This document shows positions 1-6,349 of a DNA stretch of 8,764 bases, in pieces. Under the pieces are notes generated by a model. That model saw only the letters and a program-made list of their open reading frames with translations. It was not told where the DNA came from and did not search any database. This DNA comes from Actinobacteria bacterium UBA2184 (GTDB lineage Bacteria > Actinomycetota > Coriobacteriia > Anaerosomatales > Anaerosomataceae): NCBI GenBank assembly GCA_002328745.1, contig DCVQ01000011.1:1-8764 (forward strand), given 5' to 3'. The translations under genes were made by a program, and so were the position numbers. Each line of letters opens with the position of its first letter. The stretch's first letter is position 1.

Positions 1-386
1 AAGCGCACCTGGTCGTTGCCCTTGCCGGTGCAGCCGTGGCCGATGTACCGCGCGCCGTGCCGGTGCGCCTCCTCGACGAGGTGCTTCACGATGATCGGAC
101 GGCTCATCGCCGAGAGCAGCGGGTACTTGTTCTCGTAAAGCGCGTTGGCCTTCAGGGCACGCGAGAGGAAGTCCTCAACGTACTCCTCACGGACGTCTTT
201 CACGATCGACTCGACCGCGCCGATGCCGAGGGCCTTCTGGCGCACGAACTCGAGGTCCTGGCGCTCCTGGCCGACGTCGATCGCGAGCGCGATCACGTCG
301 AGGTCATGGTTCTCCTGGATCCAGCGGATCGCCACCGAGGTGTCGAGCCCGCCCGAGTACGCCAGAACGCACTTCTCTCTTGCCAC
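1..386 (-). CDS. argG: Argininosuccinate synthase, 3' end cut by window edge
   Basis: Joins citrulline and aspartate with ATP to form argininosuccinate. Only the N-terminal 128 residues of about 400 are in view. The PP-loop ATP pyrophosphatase motif AYSGGLDTS is at residues 9-17, followed by SRPIIVKHLVE near 95-105 and HGCTGKGNDQVR at the window edge, all characteristic of ArgG. The start is GTG at 386: AAGGA lies 8 nt upstream, and translation from it gives VAREKCVLAYSGGLDTS with the family's normal short lead into the ATP motif. No ATG in this frame fits. The 34-bp gap after argR is the largest within the arg cluster and shows no promoter or terminator. argH probably follows outside the window. 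Confidence 0.96.
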   Translation of the reverse strand, partial: MAREKCVLAYSGGLDTSVAIRWIQENHDLDVIALAIDVGQERQDLEFVRQKALGIGAVESIVKDVREEYVEDFLSRALKANALYENKYPLLSAMSRPIIVKHLVEEAHRHGARYIGHGCTGKGNDQVR

Positions 387-420
387 GTAAGCTGTCCTTC
401 CCGTTCGCCTGTCGTGCGGT

Positions 421-852
421 CTAGTAGCGGCCGCGGAACTTCTCGATGCCCTCGCGGACGATCGTCGCGGCGCCTTCGGTCCCGGTGACGATGAGGATCG
501 TGTCGTCTCCGGCGATGCTGCCGAGTATCTCGTCGAGTGCGGCGGCATCGAGCGCAGCGGCCACGCCCTGCCCGCCGCCGGCCGTGGTCTTGACCAGCAC
601 CAGCTGGTGCGACTGGACCACGCTTTCCACAAGCTCGGCGACCATGCGCTGCAGGTGGATGTCCTCGGCAAGCACGTAGACGCCCTCGGGCAGCTTGCGC
701 AGCCCCATGTCGGCGATGTCGCGCGAGACGGTCGCCTGGGTGCAGGAGTACCCCTCGTTCTTCAAGTGATCGACCAGATCGCGCTGCGTGCGTACGCGCT
801 CTCGTCGGACGATCTTCCGAATCGCTTCCTGGCGCGCGGTGCGCTTCCTCAT
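421..852 (-). CDS. argR: Arginine repressor ArgR
   Basis: Arginine-dependent DNA-binding repressor of arginine genes, acting as a hexamer. The 143-residue protein is of usual length. The N-terminal winged helix-turn-helix spans about residues 3-65, with the recognition-helix signature TQATVSRDI at 38-46. The C-terminal oligomerisation and arginine-binding domain (about 75-143) carries GGGQGVAAALD at 92-102 and GSIAGDDTI at 111-119, whose Asp116-Asp117 pair contacts arginine in characterised homologues. The ATG at 852 has GGGAGG 7 nt upstream. Placement between argF and argG implies that it is transcribed with the genes it controls and so is autoregulated through the argC promoter; no separate promoter is visible in the 18-bp gap. 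The family assignment is secure; its targets are inferred. Confidence 0.97.
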   Translation of the reverse strand: MRKRTARQEAIRKIVRRERVRTQRDLVDHLKNEGYSCTQATVSRDIADMGLRKLPEGVYVLAEDIHLQRMVAELVESVVQSHQLVLVKTTAGGGQGVAAALDAAALDEILGSIAGDDTILIVTGTEGAATIVREGIEKFRGRY

Positions 853-870
853 CGTGCTCCCTCCCGGCGG

Positions 871-1785
871 CTACAGTACGAGCGACATCCATGCACGCTG
901 CGCGTGCAGACGATTCTCGGCCTCATCGAACACGACCGACTGCGCCGAGTCGATCACCTTATCGGTGACCTCTTCTCCGCGGTGGGCCGGCAGGCAGTGC
1001 AGGAACACGGCGGCGCCGTCGGCGCGGCCCATCAGCGCCTCGTCGACCGTGTAGCCGGCGAAGTCGCGGAGGCGCTTGGCGTGCTCCTCCTCCTGGCCCA
1101 TCGACGCCCACGTGTCGGTGACGACGACATCAGCCGCGCTCACCGCGGCGACGGGATCCGTGCCCAGCGAGAAGGTCGCGCCGGTGCCGTAATGGGCGGC
1201 AAGGGTGCGCGCCTGCTCGACTGCGGCCGCGGCAGGTTCGTAGCCCGCGGGTGTCGCCAGCGCCACATCCATGCCGGCGAGCGCTCCCGCGATCAGGTAC
1301 GTGTGCGCCATGTTGTTGCCATCGCCCACGTACGCCAGCCGCAGGCCCTGGAGCGCGCCCTTGTGCTGCCTGATGGTGAGCAGGTCGGCGAGCCCCTGGC
1401 AGGGGTGGTAGTCGTCGGTGAGCGCGTTGATCACCGGCACCGATGCGTGCTCGGCGACCTCCTCGATATGGCTGTGCGCGAACGTACGCAGCACGATGAT
1501 CTCCACGTAACGCTCGAGCACCTTGATGGTGTCGTGGACGGTCTCGTGACGCGAGAACGCGTCGTAGGGCCCCATGACGATGGGGTGCACGCCGAGCTGC
1601 ACGCAACCGACTTCGAAGCTCACGCGGGTGCGGAGCGAAGGCTTCATGAAGATGAGTCCCGCCGAAGCACCCTCGAACCGCGGCAGTTCGGCTACAGGCT
1701 TCTCGGCGACGTCGAGGACGTGCGCCAGCTCGTCGGGGGTGAGCTCGGCGAGGGTGAGAAGGTCGCGCCCGGTGAACGTATGCAT
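871..1785 (-). CDS. argF: Ornithine carbamoyltransferase
   Basis: Condenses ornithine with carbamoyl phosphate to give citrulline. At 304 residues it is full length. The carbamoyl-phosphate motif reads KPSLRTRVSFEVG, with SLRTR at 50-54 where STRTR is more usual. HPCQGLAD at 127-134, DTWASMG at 224-230 (ornithine binding) and FLHCLPAHRGEEV at 261-273 all match true ornithine carbamoyltransferases rather than acetyl- or succinylornithine versions or aspartate carbamoyltransferase. Biosynthetic rather than catabolic use is inferred from its place in the arg operon; no arcA or arcC is nearby. The ATG at 1785 overlaps the argD stop by one base (TGATG), with AGGAG in the argD tail about 7 nt upstream. 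argR follows after 18 bp. Confidence 0.97.
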   Translation of the reverse strand: MHTFTGRDLLTLAELTPDELAHVLDVAEKPVAELPRFEGASAGLIFMKPSLRTRVSFEVGCVQLGVHPIVMGPYDAFSRHETVHDTIKVLERYVEIIVLRTFAHSHIEEVAEHASVPVINALTDDYHPCQGLADLLTIRQHKGALQGLRLAYVGDGNNMAHTYLIAGALAGMDVALATPAGYEPAAAAVEQARTLAAHYGTGATFSLGTDPVAAVSAADVVVTDTWASMGQEEEHAKRLRDFAGYTVDEALMGRADGAAVFLHCLPAHRGEEVTDKVIDSAQSVVFDEAENRLHAQRAWMSLVL

Positions 1786-2987
1786 CAGACTGCTCCTAGG
1801 ACGGCTGACAGTGCATCAGTCAGTATAGCCGTTTCGGTGCTGCTGCATACGAGTGGGGGAAGGAAGCGGACTATCGAGTCACCGATCGCGTTCACGACCA
1901 CCCCGCGCTCCAAACACGCTGCGGCGACCGCCTGGGCACGGGGCTCCGCGAGCTGGACGGCGAGCATCAGGCCCCGTCCACGCACCTCCGTGACGGCGCC
2001 GGTGCGCGTTGCGATCTCCTCGAGCGCGGTGCGCAAGACCGCCCCCGTCGCGAGCGCGTTCTCGCCGAGCCGCTCGGCCACCAGCGCGTCGATCGTCGCG
2101 AGCGCCGCAGCGGCGATGACCGGCCCGCCGCCGAAGGTCGAGCCGTGATCGCCCGGCCCAAGCGCCTCAGCGGCAGTGCCACTCGCGAGCACCGCGCCCG
2201 CGGGAAGACCGTTCGCAAGCCCCTTGGCGAGCATCATCACATCCGGCCGCACGCCGTAGCCCTGCCAGGCGAAGGCGGGACCGGTGCGGAAGAAGCCGGT
2301 CTGCACCTCGTCGAGGACCAGTAGCACATCGCGCTCATCGCACAGGCGGCGCACTGCGGCAAGGTAGTCCTCGTCGCACGGGTAGACGCCGCCCTCGCCC
2401 TGCACAGGCTCGAGCATGATCGCGCAGGTGCGCTCGGTGATTGCCGCGGACAGTGCCTCGATATCGTTCAGGGGCACATGCGTGAACCCGGGGAGGAGCG
2501 GCGCGAACGCCTCCTGCTTCGACGCCTGGCCTGTGGCGGAGAGCGCCGCCATCGTCCGGCCGTGGAAGCTCCTCTCGGCCGAGACGATCTCGACGCACTC
2601 CTCACCACGCCGTGCCTTGCCCCACCGGCGCGCAAGCTTGATGGCGCCCTCGGCGGCCTCGGTGCCCGAATTGCAGAAGAAGGCCTTCCAGCCGCCACCC
2701 GCAAGATCCGACAGCCGCTCCGCGAGCGCGGCGCGATGCTCCACCTGATAGAGGTTCGAGACGTGCACGAGGGTACGCATCTGGACGGCCACCGCGTCGG
2801 CCACGGCCGGATGCGCGTGCCCCAGGTTCACGGCGCCGATGCCCGATACGAAGTCGAGGTACTCGCGGCCGTCGTCGTCGTAGAGGCGCATCCCCTCTCC
2901 GCGCACGAACAGCACCGGCTTGCGCGCATAGGTGGGAAGAACGTACGCCGCGTCGAGCCGGGCGATCTCGTCGTAGTGTGCACCCAT
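1785..2987 (-). CDS. argD: Acetylornithine aminotransferase (PLP-dependent)
   Basis: Class III aminotransferase converting N-acetylglutamate semialdehyde and glutamate to N-acetylornithine and 2-oxoglutarate. At 400 residues it has the normal family length. Landmarks: YLDFVSGIGAVNLGHAHP at 43-60, NSGTEAAEGAIKLAR at 106-120 (phosphate-binding loop), SFHGRTMAALSATG at 140-153, EPVQGEGGVYP at 193-203, Asp226 in LVLDEVQTG (pairs with the PLP ring nitrogen), the Schiff-base lysine Lys255 in MLAKGLANGLPAGA, and HGSTFGGGP at 281-289. GFFRTG at 231-236 replaces the more common GxGRTG. The same fold could also use succinyl-diaminopimelate, as other ArgD proteins do, but the operon context fixes the main role. 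The start lies 3 bp after argB without a strong ribosome site of its own, suggesting coupled translation. Its TGA shares one base with the argF ATG. Confidence 0.96.
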   Translation of the reverse strand: MGAHYDEIARLDAAYVLPTYARKPVLFVRGEGMRLYDDDGREYLDFVSGIGAVNLGHAHPAVADAVAVQMRTLVHVSNLYQVEHRAALAERLSDLAGGGWKAFFCNSGTEAAEGAIKLARRWGKARRGEECVEIVSAERSFHGRTMAALSATGQASKQEAFAPLLPGFTHVPLNDIEALSAAITERTCAIMLEPVQGEGGVYPCDEDYLAAVRRLCDERDVLLVLDEVQTGFFRTGPAFAWQGYGVRPDVMMLAKGLANGLPAGAVLASGTAAEALGPGDHGSTFGGGPVIAAAALATIDALVAERLGENALATGAVLRTALEEIATRTGAVTEVRGRGLMLAVQLAEPRAQAVAAACLERGVVVNAIGDSIVRFLPPLVCSSTETAILTDALSAVLGAV

Positions 2988-2990
2988 GGG

Positions 2991-3923
2991 CTAGAGGGTC
3001 ACCTCGCCCTCGTAGCCGAAGTAGACGGCGTCGTCTGCAAGGCCGAGCGTGGTGCTCTCGCCCGTGATCATCGTGCCGACGCCCTCGTCGGTGTAGACCT
3101 CGAGCAGCAGCGAGTGCGGGATGGTGCCGTTCAGGATGTGCGCCCGCTCGACCCCGTGGTGCAGCGCCCGTACGCACGCGGCCACCTTCGGGATCATGCC
3201 CTTGGAGAGCGAGCCGCCGGCGATCATCGACTCGGCCTCGGCATGAGAGAGTGCGCTGATCAGCGAGTCCTTATCCGCGAAGTCGGCGTACAGGCCGTCG
3301 ACGTCGGTGAGGAAGATGACCTTCTCGGCGCCGAGCGCTCCGGCAACCTCGCCGGCCACCAGGTCGGCGTTGATGTTGAAGCTCCCGCCGTCATCGCCGG
3401 CGCCCACCGAAGCGATGACCGGGATGAAGCCGTCGTCGATGAGCTTCGTCACCACAGTGGTGTCGATCGACGTGACCTCTCCCACACGCCCGAGGCGCTC
3501 GTCCTTGGCCGAGGCGCGGATGAGGTTGGCGTCGTCCCCGGAGATGCCCACCGCGAGCCGCCCGTGAGCGTTGATGGCCGAGACGAGCTCCTTGTTCACC
3601 TTGCCGACGAGAACCATCTTCACGAGTTCCATCGCCTCTTCGGAGGTGACCCTGAGGCCGTCGACGAACTCGACCGGCATACCGAGCCGCTCCATGTAGG
3701 CGGTGATCTCGGGACCGCCGCCGTGCACGATGACCGGGTTGATGCCGACGAGCTTCATCAGCACGATGTCGGCGGCCACGCTATGGCGGAGCGCCGGGTC
3801 GGTCATCGCGGCGCCGCCGTACTTGATGACCACCGTGCGGCCCCACGCCCGCTTGATCCACGGCAGCGACTCCATGAGCGTGCCGGCCTTGGCGAGCATC
3901 TCGTCGATATGCGAAGCCGTCAT
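2991..3923 (-). CDS. argB: Acetylglutamate kinase, arginine-sensitive type
   Basis: Phosphorylates N-acetylglutamate with ATP; in this family it is usually the feedback-controlled step. The 310-residue protein has an N-terminal helix (about residues 5-27, ending in ESLPWIKRAWGRT), a mark of the hexameric arginine-inhibited NAGKs. This is followed by VVIKYGGAAM with Lys34, VHGGGPEI at 67-74, NINADLVAGEVAGAL at 183-197, TDVDGLY at 206-212 and GMIPKV at 242-247. The arginine-site region PHSLLLEVYTDEGVGTMI is at 269-286. About 24 residues follow GTMI, more than is usual. The start at 3923 is chosen because GGGGAG lies 8 nt upstream and the ATG overlaps the argJ stop. An upstream Met at 3977 would add 18 unlike-family residues inside argJ. 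It ends 3 bp before argD. Confidence 0.97.
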   Translation of the reverse strand: MTASHIDEMLAKAGTLMESLPWIKRAWGRTVVIKYGGAAMTDPALRHSVAADIVLMKLVGINPVIVHGGGPEITAYMERLGMPVEFVDGLRVTSEEAMELVKMVLVGKVNKELVSAINAHGRLAVGISGDDANLIRASAKDERLGRVGEVTSIDTTVVTKLIDDGFIPVIASVGAGDDGGSFNINADLVAGEVAGALGAEKVIFLTDVDGLYADFADKDSLISALSHAEAESMIAGGSLSKGMIPKVAACVRALHHGVERAHILNGTIPHSLLLEVYTDEGVGTMITGESTTLGLADDAVYFGYEGEVTL

Positions 3924-5137
3924 GAGCGGTACTCCCCGTTGATCTTCACGTAGCCGTAACTGAGGTCGCAGGTCCACACCGTCGCCGAGGCGTCGCCGAC
4001 GCCGAGGTCCGCGTCGACGTCTATCTCGGATGCCGCGAGCGCGCGTGCCGCCTCGGCCTCATCGAAGACGACGGCGGTGCCGTTCTCGCAGGTGAGGATG
4101 CCGGCGAAGACGATCTTGAGCCGCGCAGGATCGAGAGCGGCGCCCGACTTGCCCACCGCCATCGCCACGCGTCCCCAGTTGGCGTCCTCACCGAAAAGCG
4201 CGGTCTTGAACAGCGGGGAGTTGGCGATCGAAAACGCCGCGAGCTCCGCGTCGTCCTCGGAGGCCGCGCCACCCACATTCACGGTGACGAACTTCGTGGC
4301 GCCCTCGCCGTCGCGCACGACCATCTTCGCGAGCGCGATCGCCACTTCGGCGATCGCCGCCGCGACCGCCGCGTAAGTGGTGCTTCCCGCCTCGAGCATC
4401 CCACCGCCCTCGGCGCCGGACGCCATGAGCACGCACGTGTCGTTCGTGGAGGTGTCCGAATCCACGGTGATGCGGTTGAAGGACTTCGCCACCGCCTCGC
4501 GCAGCAGCGAGTCGCACGCCGCGCTCGAGAGCGGCGCGTCGGTCGTGAGGAACGCGAGCATTGTTGCCATGTTCGGCTGGATCATGCCGCTGCCCTTGGC
4601 GATGCCGCCCACGGTGAACGTCCGACCCTCGGCCTCGACCGATAGCGCGATCTGCTTCACGAACGTATCGGTCGTCATGATGGCCTCGGCGGCCGCCTCG
4701 CCGTTGGTGGAGTCGAGCTGTCCGGCCGCCTCGGCGATACCCGCGGTCACCAGATGGAGCGGCAGGGGCACGCCGATGACGCCGGTCGAGCACACGCAGA
4801 CCTCGTGCGGCGCGCAGCCCAGCGCGTCCGCGGCCGCGGCAGCCATCGCGCGCGCGTCGCTCATACCCGGCTCGCCGGTGCACGCGTTCGCGTTACCGGC
4901 GTTCACGGCGACCGCCTTGAGCGTGCCGCCCGCGACGTGCTCGCGCGAGACGAGCACCGGTGGCGCGGCGGTCGCGCTCGTGGTGAAGACCGCGGCGGCG
5001 GCACATGGCGTCTCGGCGACGATGAGACACACGTCGCGCTTTCCCGACTTCTTGATGCCGGCGCTCACGCCTGCCGCGAGGAACCCGGCAGGCGCGGTGA
5101 TGCCGCCATCGGCATGGGAGAAGACATGCTGATCCAT
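3920..5137 (-). CDS. argJ: Glutamate N-acetyltransferase / ornithine acetyltransferase ArgJ
   Basis: Transfers acetyl from N-acetylornithine to glutamate, releasing ornithine and regenerating N-acetylglutamate; some members also use acetyl-CoA. This makes the pathway cyclic. The 405-residue precursor self-cleaves into alpha and beta chains. The site is visible as KGSGMIQPNMA|TMLAF, giving Thr192 as the nucleophile of the beta chain. Other conserved segments are VNAGNANACTG at 78-88, STGVIG at 117-122 (oxyanion region), DSDTSTNDT at 226-234, DGEGATKF at 276-283, and the C-terminal TCDLSYGYVKINGEYRS. The ATG at 5137 has AGGAGG 9 nt upstream. The stop codon overlaps the argB start by 4 bp (ATGA). 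No argA or argE is present nearby, so a bifunctional role is possible, but sequence alone does not decide it. Confidence 0.97.
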   Translation of the reverse strand: MDQHVFSHADGGITAPAGFLAAGVSAGIKKSGKRDVCLIVAETPCAAAAVFTTSATAAPPVLVSREHVAGGTLKAVAVNAGNANACTGEPGMSDARAMAAAAADALGCAPHEVCVCSTGVIGVPLPLHLVTAGIAEAAGQLDSTNGEAAAEAIMTTDTFVKQIALSVEAEGRTFTVGGIAKGSGMIQPNMATMLAFLTTDAPLSSAACDSLLREAVAKSFNRITVDSDTSTNDTCVLMASGAEGGGMLEAGSTTYAAVAAAIAEVAIALAKMVVRDGEGATKFVTVNVGGAASEDDAELAAFSIANSPLFKTALFGEDANWGRVAMAVGKSGAALDPARLKIVFAGILTCENGTAVVFDEAEAARALAASEIDVDADLGVGDASATVWTCDLSYGYVKINGEYRS

Positions 5138-5150
5138 CCGCGGAGCCCTC

Positions 5151-6188
5151 CTATATCACCGGCACGGGCGCCATGAGCCCGGCCGTCTCGTCGAATCCCA
5201 GCGCGAGGTTGGCGCACTGCACCGCCTGGCCAGCGGTGCCCTTCACGAGATTGTCGATCGCGCACGTCACGATGAGGGTGTGCGACGGCTCGTCGAGCAC
5301 CACGCCGAGGTGAGCCCGGTTCGATCCCCGCACGTGACCGGTGGCAGGCTGGACGCCCGGCGGGCACACCGTCACGAACGGCTCGGCCGCGTACGCACCC
5401 GCGTAGATCGCGTGCGCCTCCTCGGCAAGCAGCCCCGGATCGGCCTCGAGGTAGACGGTGGAGAGCAGTCCCCGGTCGAGCGGCGCGAGGTGCGGGGTGA
5501 ACACGACGGACGGATGCACGAGGCCGAGCTCGCCGAGCGCCTGGGCGATCTCGGGCGTATGGCGATGCGCGCCGACCTTGTAGGCGGCGACGGACTCGGT
5601 CGCGGAGACGTAGTGGGTCGTGGCGTTCGCTGTGCGGCCCGCGCCCGAGACGCCCGAGATGGCGTCGACGATGACGCGATCGGATACGACGACTCCCGCC
5701 CGCACGGCGGGAGCAGCGGCGAGCAGCGTGGCGGTCGGATAGCAGCCGGGGCACGCGACGAGCCGGGCGCCGGGCAGCCGCTCGCGCCACAGTTCCGGCA
5801 GGCCGTAGACCGCCTCGCCGAGCAGTTGCGGCGCCGTGTGCGGCTCGGCGTACCACGCGGTGAACAGCTGAGGATCGTGCAGCCGGAAGTCGGCGGAACA
5901 GTCGATCACCGTGAGGCCGGCATCCAGGAGCGCCGGCACGATCGCCATGGCCGCCGTGTGCGGCACCGCGAGGAACGCGACGCGGGCCGCCGCAGCGATG
6001 GCGTCGGCATCGGGCTGGACGTACGTGAGATCGCACCCCGCAAGCGCGGGATACAGGTCGCTCACGCGCCGGCCCGCGTCCTGCCCGGAGGTGACCATCA
6101 CCAGTTCGAATTCGGGGTGCCCGAGCACGAAGCGCGTGAGCTCCGCCCCCGCGTATCCAGCAGCTCCGACGATGGCGACCGGCAGCAT
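5151..6188 (-). CDS. argC: N-acetyl-gamma-glutamyl-phosphate reductase
   Basis: Third step of arginine synthesis: NADPH-dependent reduction of N-acetylglutamyl 5-phosphate to N-acetylglutamate semialdehyde, in the cytoplasm. The 345-residue protein is full length for the long bacterial type. Visible landmarks are the N-terminal nucleotide-binding motif GAAGYAGAEL at 8-17, the catalytic cysteine Cys149 in ACPGCYPTAT, SGVSGAGR at 178-185, the conserved HRHTPEI around 208-214 that supplies the catalytic histidine, and the closing signature DNLVKGTAGQAVQCANLALG at 312-331. The ATG at 6188 is preceded by GGGAGAGG with a 6-nt gap, and the nucleotide-binding fold begins immediately, supporting this start. 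It is the first gene of the arg operon, behind the promoter at 6221-6249, and ends 13 bp before argJ. Confidence 0.98.
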   Translation of the reverse strand: MLPVAIVGAAGYAGAELTRFVLGHPEFELVMVTSGQDAGRRVSDLYPALAGCDLTYVQPDADAIAAAARVAFLAVPHTAAMAIVPALLDAGLTVIDCSADFRLHDPQLFTAWYAEPHTAPQLLGEAVYGLPELWRERLPGARLVACPGCYPTATLLAAAPAVRAGVVVSDRVIVDAISGVSGAGRTANATTHYVSATESVAAYKVGAHRHTPEIAQALGELGLVHPSVVFTPHLAPLDRGLLSTVYLEADPGLLAEEAHAIYAGAYAAEPFVTVCPPGVQPATGHVRGSNRAHLGVVLDEPSHTLIVTCAIDNLVKGTAGQAVQCANLALGFDETAGLMAPVPVI

Positions 6189-6220
6189 GAACAGCCTCTC
6201 CCAATAGCGTACGTAGCGTC

Positions 6221-6249
6221 ACCATACGCCTAGGCTTGCATACCGTCAA
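6221..6249 (-). promoter_or_regulatory. Sigma70-type promoter of the arg operon
   Basis: On the minus strand, a -35 hexamer TTGACG (6249-6244) and a -10 hexamer TATGGT (6226-6221) are separated by exactly 17 bp. The -35 matches the consensus at five of six positions and the -10 at four of six. Transcription would start near 6214, leaving a leader of about 26 nt before the argC ATG. This is the only sizeable gap between genes in the window, and AT-rich DNA lies just upstream. The spacer holds the 8-bp palindrome GCCTAGGC (6235-6228). The promoter is predicted from sequence only. Confidence 0.7.
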
Positions 6250-6266
6250 TCTTCTATTCGCAAATA
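6236..6266 (-). promoter_or_regulatory. Possible ArgR operator region upstream of argC
   Basis: On the minus strand this AT-rich stretch contains TTGCGAATA (6263-6255) and, facing it, TATGCAA (6242-6236). Both resemble half-sites of the actinobacterial ARG box, recalled as of the form TTGCAT...ATGCAA. The first half-site sits inside an imperfect 12-bp palindrome, TATTTGCGAATA (6266-6255). The region overlaps the -35 hexamer, so bound ArgR would block the polymerase. An argR gene in the same operon makes an operator here expected. The half-site spacing does not match a single clean 16-18 bp box, so exact boundaries and identity are inference. Confidence 0.35.
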
Positions 6267-6276
6267 CTATATAGCC

Positions 6277-6300
6277 CGCGCTGTTCTAAACAGTTTCGCG
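6277..6300 (-). other. Short inverted repeat (stem-loop) between pheT and argC
   Basis: Read on the minus strand, CTGTT-TAG-AACAG is a perfect 5-bp stem with a 3-nt loop (6281-6293). It is flanked by CGCG on both sides, which could extend the stem if an AAA bulge is allowed. It lies about 50 bp after the pheT stop and upstream of the argC promoter. No run of T follows on the minus strand (GGCTATATAG comes next), so it is not a standard intrinsic terminator. It may be a weak pheT 3'-end structure, a protein site, or chance. Confidence 0.35.
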
Positions 6301-6349
6301 GTCTTCGCTCTCGCTTGCACCCTCGACGGCAGCCGGGACAGCCGCGCTC

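Noticed and set aside
607..2148. 513-codon plus-strand open frame opposite argR, argF and argD
   Set aside because: It runs antisense across three well-identified genes, is rich in Arg, His, Asp and Val as expected from the complement of GC-rich codons, and shows no recognisable domain.
2478..3953. 491-codon plus-strand open frame opposite argD and argB
   Set aside because: A shadow of the strong third-position GC bias; its composition is low-complexity, with no family motif, and it crosses gene boundaries.
5280..6233. 317-codon plus-strand open frame opposite argC
   Set aside because: Antisense to a complete, canonical argC; Arg-, Gly- and Asp-rich without motifs.
6266..6271. Second -10 element TATAGT upstream of the main argC promoter
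   Set aside because: No sequence resembling a -35 hexamer lies 16-18 bp upstream; it looks like part of the AT-rich island.
6281..6293. LexA/SOS box
   Set aside because: CTGT and ACAG are separated by 5 nt rather than the 8 of the enterobacterial box, and the actinobacterial GAAC-N4-GTTC pattern is absent.
6301..6349. Possible T-box leader or attenuator
   Set aside because: A GAGGGTGCAAGCG stretch is vaguely similar to the T-box antiterminator core but lacks the conserved AGGGTGG-ACCGCG pattern, and it lies upstream of the predicted promoter rather than in the argC leader.
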